A DNA stretch of 13,415 nt. Source: Bordetella parapertussis (GTDB lineage Bacteria > Pseudomonadota > Gammaproteobacteria > Burkholderiales > Burkholderiaceae_B). A model generated the notes under the pieces. The model searched no databases and was not told where the DNA came from. It worked only from the letters and a program-made list of their open reading frames with translations. Positions within the stretch are counted from its first letter, which is position 1. Every line of letters starts with the position of its first letter. Made by a program: the position numbers and the translations under genes. The stretch covers positions 1-13,415 of the forward strand of contig CAMCWG010000048.1 of NCBI GenBank assembly GCA_945882005.1, in the 5' to 3' direction. Of the stretch, positions 8,481 through 13,415 are shown piece by piece.

Positions 8481-8762
8481 CTAACCGCCCTCAATTCTTG
8501 GGATGAAGAACACCTCGCCCCCCGGGCGTATGACCTGGGTGTAGACGACCTCATGGATCACACCATCAATCGCAATTGAGGTTTCTTCTTCGAGGTGCTC
8601 ACCCAGACCGGGAAAGAGTTCGTCCATCGCGCGGATGACACCGCGTACGGTTCGCGCTTGGACCTCGAACTCTCTGACACCATTCGTATACCGCCTGCTA
8701 AAGCCGCCGGTCAACATGACCCGGACGGCTTGCGGCAAGGCAACGTTACCCGCGCCCTGCAT
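8481..8762 (-). CDS. MoaD/ThiS-like ubiquitin-fold sulfur-carrier protein
   Basis: A 93-residue protein with the beta-grasp pattern of MoaD/ThiS: strand VRVMLTGGFSRRYTNG (13-28), strand EFEVQARTVRGVI (31-43), helix MDELFPGLGEHL (46-57), then TSIAIDGVIHE and GGEVFFIPRIEGG. The Gly-Gly end (92-93) is the hallmark of proteins activated by adenylylation and thiocarboxylation for sulfur transfer, as MoaD does in molybdopterin synthesis. The ATG at 8762 lies inside the preceding molybdoenzyme gene, overlapping it by 17 bases, so the two are probably translationally coupled. A later ATG at codon 16 would cut the first strand and is disfavoured. The partner enzymes (MoaE, MoeB) are not in the window. 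A dedicated carrier for cofactor supply or sulfuration of the adjacent enzyme is inferred, not shown. Confidence 0.82.
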   Translation of the reverse strand: MQGAGNVALPQAVRVMLTGGFSRRYTNGVREFEVQARTVRGVIRAMDELFPGLGEHLEEETSIAIDGVIHEVVYTQVIRPGGEVFFIPRIEGG

Positions 8763-11025
8763 CTAAGGCGGCAAGCACACGTGGAGGTGACATCGGTAAT
8801 TCCGTCATCCGAGTACCGGTCGCACGCTCAATTGCGTTGGCAACAGCAGCCATTGGTGGAACGATGTTGGCCTCTCCCACGCCCTTCACACCAAACGGAT
8901 GGTTCGGGTTAGGCACTTCAACCATAATCGCTTCAATCATTGGCAAATCAGAGGCCACAGGAATACGGTAGTCGAGGAAGCCTGCGTTCGACAGACGTCC
9001 CTGCTTGTCATAGATGTATTCCTCGTTCAACGCCCAACCAATGCCCTGCACCACGCCACCTTGGATCTGGCCTTCGCAGTACTTGGGGTGAATCGCTCGG
9101 CCCACGTCTTGTGCAGCAACGAAACGCAAGATCTTCACTGCGCCAGTTTCTGGATCTACTTCGACATCGCAAAACTGTGTAGAGAAACCAGGCGCTTGGC
9201 CACCGGCGTTGATTGAGGACTCCACACCAATTGGGCCACCTGTCACGGCACGCTTTGCAGCAATTGCTTTGAGTGACAGCGGCTCAAACGTGCCGACGCT
9301 CTTGTCGGCTGGCTTGGCATAACCATCTTCCCAAATCACCCCTTTGACGTCGACATCCCACATCAAGGCTGCGCGAGCACGCAACTCTTCGATGATCTTA
9401 TTGCAGGCCTCAACGACAACCATTCCAGTTGCGTACGTGACGCGTGAACCGCCCGTAACGTGGTTGTAGCCAATCGAAGCAGTGTCGGCAACAGTCGAAC
9501 GCACGCTTTCGTATGGAACACCCAGTGTCTCAGCTGCCATCAACGCCATTGATGCACGTGAACCGCCAACGTCCATACTGCCTGTCGCGATCACGACCGT
9601 ACCGTCTTCGTTAATGTGCACCGAAGCAGTCGACTCACCACCACCGTTAAACCAGAAGCCCGAGGCAACGCCACGACCTTGGTTCTTGCCCAGCGGCTTG
9701 TTGTACTCAGGATGATCAAGCAATGCCTGAATCGTTTCAGCATAGCCATCGTGCGAATGTTTTGGACCCCAGACGGTGGGCGAGCCAGCCTTCACTGCGT
9801 TTTTAAGACGCAACTTCAGTGGATCCATTCCAATCTTCTTGGCCAAGATATCAAGCACGCTCTCAACAGCAAAGGCGGAGATAGGCGAGCCTGGTGCGCG
9901 GTACGCAGCCGACTTTGGTCGATTGGACACGACATCAAAACCGATTGCGCGTGCATTTGGAATGATGTACGGGGCAAATGCACACATTGTTGCGTTCATC
10001 ACAGGCGAACCTGGGAACGCACCAGCTTGAAACTTAAATAGGCCATCAGCCGCAACAATCGTACCGTCTTTCTTGACGCCGATCTTAACTGTCATGGACG
10101 CGCCAGAGGTTGGGCCCGTCGCTCTGAACGTATCTTCACGGGACATCATCAGCTTGACGGGATGACCGGACTTGCGTGCTAACGCCAAGGCCAGCGGCTC
10201 AACGTACACAACCGTTTTGCCACCAAAACCACCGCCAATCTCAGCGGGATGCACCAGCAGATTGCCGATATCGATGCCTAACAACTTTGCTGTGTAGGCA
10301 CGCACCACAAAGTGACCCTGGCTCGATGACCAGAGTTCACACTGACCATCAGCACCGTAACGTGCCAAGCAGGAATGCGGCTCGATGTAACCTTGATGCA
10401 CAGCAGCTGTTTTGAAGCTCATCTCAACAACTTCATCGGCTGATGCAAAACCAGCCTCGAGATCACCAATCTTGAACTCTAAACGCTTTGAAATATTCGA
10501 AGGCTTAGTCGGTGCTGGATCAAAGCCGCGCGGGATCATGTCCTCAAACAGCAGAGGCGCATCAGGCTTCATTGCGTCATCCACATCAATGACGTGAGGC
10601 AGCACTTCAAAATCTACTTCGATCAAACGCACTGCCTGCTCGGCAATCGCAGCAGTCGTTGCAGCAACCGCTGCAATCGCGTGACCTTCATACAAAGCCT
10701 TTTCACGCGCCAAGATATTGCGAGTCATATGCCAGTAGTTCACTGCGACGCGCTCAGGACCAACGTAGTCAAACGGCTGGTTTGGTAAATCTGCAGCAGT
10801 AATAATTGCCTTCACGCCGGGTAAGGCCAATGCCTTGGCCGTATTGATCGAACGAATTCGAGCATGCGCATGCGGTGAACGCAGCACTTTTGCCCACAAC
10901 ATACCAGGCAAGGAATAGTCAGCACCATATTGCGCCAGGCCAGTGACCTTTGGCACACCGTCGGGACGAACTGGGCTGGTACCAACGGATTTCAGTGTTT
11001 GCTGTGTGTTCTTTGTATTGGTCAA
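8746..11025 (-). CDS. Xanthine dehydrogenase-family molybdopterin-binding large subunit
   Basis: A 759-residue catalytic subunit of a molybdenum hydroxylase. Residues 20-150 form the a/b hammerhead domain (VRPDGVPKVTGLAQYGADY onward); the rest is the cofactor-binding domain. Signature stretches are GGGFGGK (264-270), AYRAPGSP (374-381), the glycine-rich GSMDVGGSRASM (482-493), QGGVVQGIGWALNEEY (655-670) and GVKGVGEANIVPP (712-724), with Glu718 as the conserved base beside molybdenum. The active-site loop is AYRAPG, not the Cys-bearing AYRCSFR of form I CO dehydrogenase, so CO is not the likely substrate; an aldehyde, purine or aromatic heterocycle is more plausible. The start is TTG at 11025, backed by GGGGAG 10 bases upstream; no ATG occurs before codon 42. 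It forms an operon with the two upstream subunits (5-base gap) and the MoaD-like gene. Confidence 0.94.
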   Translation of the reverse strand: MTNTKNTQQTLKSVGTSPVRPDGVPKVTGLAQYGADYSLPGMLWAKVLRSPHAHARIRSINTAKALALPGVKAIITAADLPNQPFDYVGPERVAVNYWHMTRNILAREKALYEGHAIAAVAATTAAIAEQAVRLIEVDFEVLPHVIDVDDAMKPDAPLLFEDMIPRGFDPAPTKPSNISKRLEFKIGDLEAGFASADEVVEMSFKTAAVHQGYIEPHSCLARYGADGQCELWSSSQGHFVVRAYTAKLLGIDIGNLLVHPAEIGGGFGGKTVVYVEPLALALARKSGHPVKLMMSREDTFRATGPTSGASMTVKIGVKKDGTIVAADGLFKFQAGAFPGSPVMNATMCAFAPYIIPNARAIGFDVVSNRPKSAAYRAPGSPISAFAVESVLDILAKKIGMDPLKLRLKNAVKAGSPTVWGPKHSHDGYAETIQALLDHPEYNKPLGKNQGRGVASGFWFNGGGESTASVHINEDGTVVIATGSMDVGGSRASMALMAAETLGVPYESVRSTVADTASIGYNHVTGGSRVTYATGMVVVEACNKIIEELRARAALMWDVDVKGVIWEDGYAKPADKSVGTFEPLSLKAIAAKRAVTGGPIGVESSINAGGQAPGFSTQFCDVEVDPETGAVKILRFVAAQDVGRAIHPKYCEGQIQGGVVQGIGWALNEEYIYDKQGRLSNAGFLDYRIPVASDLPMIEAIMVEVPNPNHPFGVKGVGEANIVPPMAAVANAIERATGTRMTELPMSPPRVLAALDAGRG

Positions 11026-11030
11026 AATAA

Positions 11031-11507
11031 TCAGGCTCCCCGCATTTCACGTGCTGCATCGAGCACGGCTTCGATGATTTTGTTGTAGCCGGTGCAACGG
11101 CACAAGTTACCTGCCAACCAGAAACGCACTTCTTCTTCGGTTGGGTCAGGATTGCGTTCGAGCAGCGAACGCGCAGCCACTAAAAAGCCAGGTGTACAGA
11201 TGCCGCACTGCAAGGCAGCGTGCTCTAGAAACTTGCGCTGCAAGACATGCAGGTGTTCGCCGTTAGCCATACCTTCAATGGTTTGGACAGACTTACCTTC
11301 TGCCTCAACACCTAGGACTAGGCAAGAGCAAACCAGCCGACCATCAAGCGTGACGCTGCAGGCACCACAGTCGCCAGTGCCACAACCTTCTTTGGTTCCA
11401 GTCATGCCCAAGTCATTGCGCAGCACGTCGAGCAACGACTTATTTGCGTCACACAAAAACTCGACGGGATCACCGTTAATTACTGTTGATACATGTTGCT
11501 TAGCCAT
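11031..11507 (-). CDS. [2Fe-2S] subunit of the xanthine dehydrogenase-family enzyme
   Basis: A 158-residue electron-transfer subunit that passes electrons from the molybdenum site to FAD. The N-terminal plant-ferredoxin-like domain has Cys42, Cys47 and Cys50 in EGCGTGDCGACSVTLDG and a fourth ligand at Cys62. The C-terminal four-helix domain carries the second cluster in LQCGICTPGF (Cys101, Cys104) and NLCRCTGY (Cys136, Cys138). All eight ligands are present, so both clusters should form. There is no Tat or other signal, which fits a cytosolic enzyme. It sits 2 bases after the FAD-subunit stop; AAGGGG lies 11 bases before its ATG. The TGA overlaps the ribosome-binding region of the large-subunit gene, indicating tight operon packing. 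Confidence 0.95.
   Translation of the reverse strand: MAKQHVSTVINGDPVEFLCDANKSLLDVLRNDLGMTGTKEGCGTGDCGACSVTLDGRLVCSCLVLGVEAEGKSVQTIEGMANGEHLHVLQRKFLEHAALQCGICTPGFLVAARSLLERNPDPTEEEVRFWLAGNLCRCTGYNKIIEAVLDAAREMRGA
11036..11041 (-). promoter_or_regulatory. Ribosome binding site for the TTG-start large subunit
   Basis: On the minus strand GGGGAG lies 10 bases before the TTG at 11025, inside the last codons of the iron-sulfur subunit gene. It decides the start because no in-frame ATG is available near the conserved N-terminus. Confidence 0.6.
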
Positions 11508-11509
11508 TT

Positions 11510-12382
11510 TTATTTGTTCCCCTTGGCTCGAGCGAGCGCTTTTTCTGCTGCGCGTCTTGCCAACACGCCAGCTATTTTGATTCGGAATTCTTTGGTCCCA
11601 CGCTTATCGTCAATCGGACGTGCCGCAGCACTTGCTGCCGCAGCGAGCTTAGCGAGCGCAGCCTCGTCAACCTTGGTGCCAATCAGCGCTGCAGCGGCTT
11701 CAGGCACGAGTAATGCGCGCTCAGCCACAGCACCGAGACTCACGCGTGCCGCCGTGCATACACCTTTATCATCGATCGTCAGATTCAAGCCTACGCCCAC
11801 GACCGCGATATCCATTTCAGACCGTGGCGTAAAGCGCAGATAGGCATCACCCGAATGCGCAGGACGCTTAGGCAGGAAGAACGAAACAATCAATTCGCCC
11901 TTCGCAAGCGTCGTCTTACCCGGACCGGCAGGAATCTGCTCAACCGGAACTTCACGGCGACCGGCAGGACCCACAACGCTAGCGATCGCACCCGCTGCAA
12001 TCATCGCAGGCACGGTATCGGCAGCCGGTGAGGCATTACACAAATTTCCAGCAACCGTTGCACGGCCACGGACTTGAATCGAACCCACGAGGTTCGCACC
12101 ATCAATGACGCCAGGCCAAGTCTTTGCAAACGCCTCGTTTTCTAACAGCTGCATACATGACACTGCAGCACCAAAACGATAGCCACCGTTTTCAACGGCG
12201 ATGGTATTCATCTCAGCGATTGCTTTAACGTCCAGCACAAGCTCAGGCTTGATGTTCCCGTTACGCATGTGGATCAAAAGATCAGTTCCACCAGAGAGAA
12301 CTTTTGCCAAGCCTTGTGTACTGGCCAGCAAGGCCGACGCCGCCTCAGCGGTCTTTGGTTGCTCAAAACGCATTTCACTCAT
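11510..12382 (-). CDS. FAD-binding medium subunit of the xanthine dehydrogenase-family enzyme
   Basis: A 290-residue flavoprotein subunit, the usual length for CoxM-type chains, passing electrons from the iron-sulfur clusters to an acceptor through FAD. The N-terminal domain has VLSGGTDLLIHMR (28-40), the FAD pyrophosphate loop, and the second FAD contact VAGNLCNASPAADTVP (110-125), close to the family's GGNLANASPAADS. SEMDIAVVGVGLNL begins the C-terminal CO-dehydrogenase-flavoprotein domain. GGGGAAG sits about 5 bases before the ATG. It is the first gene of the minus-strand operon (FAD, Fe-S, Mo, MoaD-like); its promoter must lie in the 209-base gap to the Bug gene. The C-terminus is rich in alanine and lysine, which is unremarkable. 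Confidence 0.93.
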   Translation of the reverse strand: MSEMRFEQPKTAEAASALLASTQGLAKVLSGGTDLLIHMRNGNIKPELVLDVKAIAEMNTIAVENGGYRFGAAVSCMQLLENEAFAKTWPGVIDGANLVGSIQVRGRATVAGNLCNASPAADTVPAMIAAGAIASVVGPAGRREVPVEQIPAGPGKTTLAKGELIVSFFLPKRPAHSGDAYLRFTPRSEMDIAVVGVGLNLTIDDKGVCTAARVSLGAVAERALLVPEAAAALIGTKVDEAALAKLAAAASAAARPIDDKRGTKEFRIKIAGVLARRAAEKALARAKGNK

Positions 12383-12591
12383 GTCGCTTCCCCGGTCATT
12401 TTTTGAACCTTTTCATTCATGTAATTGGGTAATTCTATTCTATATGATCACCGATGATTGAGAACCCTACTCTCCGTACGGTGTATCGCGTTTGCCCCAA
12501 TACAAAAAGACCCCGCAGCCTTCGTTTTTTTGCCAAAATCGAGATTCCTAAACAAAACGATTAACACTGGGCTAAGCCCTGGAGACCTCGC
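12383..12591. promoter_or_regulatory. Divergent promoter region between the molybdoenzyme operon and the Bug gene
   Basis: A 209-base spacer, notably AT-rich around 12415-12450. On the minus strand TTCTCA and TAGAAT, 16 bases apart, form a weak sigma-70-like promoter for the FAD subunit. A short repeat ATCA-N4-TGAT (12447-12458) overlaps it. On the plus side GGAGA at 12581-12585, 6 bases before the ATG, is the ribosome binding site of the Bug gene; its promoter is not clear. Confidence 0.4.
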
Positions 12592-13415
12592 ATGCGTCGC
12601 TACCTTGCTGCAGCGCAACAACTTATGTTGCCACTTTTTTTTGCACTATCTTTGTGCGGGCAGGCTCACAGCCAAACTGATGCGTCTGCATGGCCTGCCG
12701 GCAAACCCATCAAAGTCGTGGTCCCTTTTCCGGCCGGATCTGGCAGTGATGCACTCGCCCGATTAATTGGGCAAAAAGTTACTGAGCAGACGCGCTCCCC
12801 GGTCATCATTGAAAACAAGCCTGGAGCTGGAACAATGATCGGCGCGCAGGCCGTCGCAAAAGCCCCCGCGGACGGCTACACCTTGCTCTACACCATTGTT
12901 GTGACGCACACCCAAAACCCGCACCTTTATAAAAAGCTGCCTTACGATCCCTTTAAAGACTTCACGCCTATCCTGCAACTCGTGCGATCGGCGACCGTTC
13001 TCGTCGCCAATAAAAACGCCCCCTTCAACACCACAGCGGAACTGATCGCCTATGCCAAGGCGAATCCCGGCAAACTGAACTACGCATCCTTCAGCCCCGG
13101 CTCCACCTCTCACTTAAACGCAGAAATTCTCAAGATGCAGGCCGGCATCGACATCTCGCATGTTCCGTATAAAGGAACAGCCGATGCAACACGCGCATTA
13201 TTAGCGGGCGACGTTCAGCTCTACTTCGACGGCACGGCTACCGCCGTGACAAGCGCCAAAGCTGGCATGCTGAAACTCTTGGGACCTGCAACGGAAAAAA
13301 GGCTGCGCGTTCTGCCAGACCTGCCCACGCTGGATGAGCAAGGCATCAAAGGTCTGAATATTGTCGGCTGGCAGGGCCTGTTTGCACCAGGTAATCTCAA
13401 CCCCGTCCTTGCTGA
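12592..13415 (+). CDS. Bug/TctC-family periplasmic solute-binding protein, 3' end cut off
   Basis: The frame is open from ATG 12592 to the window edge (274 codons seen; the family is about 320-330 residues). An Arg-Arg start and a hydrophobic stretch LMLPLFFALSLCGQAHS make a Sec signal peptide, cut probably near AHS-Q; the Leu-Ser-Leu-Cys segment is not a proper lipobox. The mature part shows Bug hallmarks: WPAGKPIKVVVPFPAGSGSDALAR (about 34-57), the VIIENKPGAGTMIGA stretch, a KAPADGYTLL motif, and HVPYKGTADATRALLAGDVQL with the conserved pyrrolidone-binding region. Bug proteins capture small carboxylates, amides or amino acids, and many are orphans not linked to a TctAB permease. Divergence from the molybdoenzyme operon hints that its ligand could be a substrate of that enzyme; this is inference. 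Confidence 0.95.
   Translation, partial: MRRYLAAAQQLMLPLFFALSLCGQAHSQTDASAWPAGKPIKVVVPFPAGSGSDALARLIGQKVTEQTRSPVIIENKPGAGTMIGAQAVAKAPADGYTLLYTIVVTHTQNPHLYKKLPYDPFKDFTPILQLVRSATVLVANKNAPFNTTAELIAYAKANPGKLNYASFSPGSTSHLNAEILKMQAGIDISHVPYKGTADATRALLAGDVQLYFDGTATAVTSAKAGMLKLLGPATEKRLRVLPDLPTLDEQGIKGLNIVGWQGLFAPGNLNPVLA

Noticed and set aside
11092..11580. A 162-codon plus-strand open frame opposite the Fe-S and FAD subunit genes
   Set aside because: It is antisense to a gene with all eight cluster cysteines, is rich in Ser/Arg/Pro with no recognisable motif, and is best explained as a shadow frame.
8746..12382. Calling the molybdoenzyme operon carbon monoxide dehydrogenase (coxMSL)
   Set aside because: The large subunit has AYRAPG in place of the Cys-bearing AYRCSFR loop needed by form I CO dehydrogenase.
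12447..12458. ATCA-N4-TGAT inverted repeat as an operator
   Set aside because: Arms of only 4 bp without flanking symmetry; expected by chance in an AT-rich spacer.
12569..12579. GGGC-TAA-GCCC hairpin next to the Bug ribosome binding site as a riboswitch or attenuator
   Set aside because: A 4-bp stem with a 3-base loop is too small, and no alternative pairing or T-tract is seen.
12592..12680. Lipoprotein signal in the Bug protein
   Set aside because: The residue before the cysteine is Leu, not Gly/Ala/Ser, so a signal peptidase I site after AHS is more likely.

Overview
The window reads as chromosomal DNA of a betaproteobacterium, most likely Burkholderiales (Alcaligenaceae or Comamonadaceae type). 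Reasons: a second-type cyanophycin synthetase (CphA'-like), a Bug/TctC-family periplasmic binding protein, malate synthase G and a three-subunit xanthine-dehydrogenase-family enzyme, all in moderately GC-rich DNA of even composition. No RNA genes, CRISPR arrays, insertion sequences or prophage genes are visible. Coding density is high and there is no gene-free stretch above 300 bases.

Left part, plus strand (1-6659). The 3' end of a cyanophycin synthetase-like gene, whose Mur-ligase half has lost its P-loop lysine and its C-terminal domain, is followed after 96 bases by malate synthase G (glcB). Then comes a tight same-strand run: an M20 zinc dipeptidase/deacylase-like protein, an N-acyl-D-amino-acid-deacylase-like amidohydrolase and a small NIPSNAP-fold protein (gaps of 17 to 25 bases). 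This run meets a minus-strand gene end to end, with no base between the two stop codons. A 13-bp perfect hairpin with T-tracts, the likely terminator, lies inside the 3' coding end of that opposing gene.

Middle (6660-8459). A 2-keto-4-pentenoate hydratase/FAH-family gene on the minus strand is divergent from a gene for an NMT1/SsuA-like substrate-binding-fold protein that has no signal peptide and no ABC permease or ATPase nearby. A 13-base perfect palindrome lies in the 108-base region between them and is a candidate operator.

Right part (8481-12382, minus strand). This is a four-gene operon: FAD subunit, [2Fe-2S] subunit, molybdopterin subunit, then a MoaD/ThiS-like ubiquitin-fold protein ending in Gly-Gly whose start overlaps the preceding gene. 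The enzyme belongs to the xanthine dehydrogenase family but lacks the CO dehydrogenase cysteine loop, so its substrate is open. Divergent from it and running off the window edge is a Bug-family solute receptor with a signal peptide.

Together the genes suggest an accessory catabolic region: uptake receptors, amide/peptide-bond hydrolases, a keto-acid hydratase, a molybdenum hydroxylase and glyoxylate entry through malate synthase. That they form one pathway is inference. The most notable items are the MoaD-like gene fused into the molybdoenzyme operon, the leaderless binding protein, the degenerate cyanophycin synthetase and the coding-embedded bidirectional terminator.
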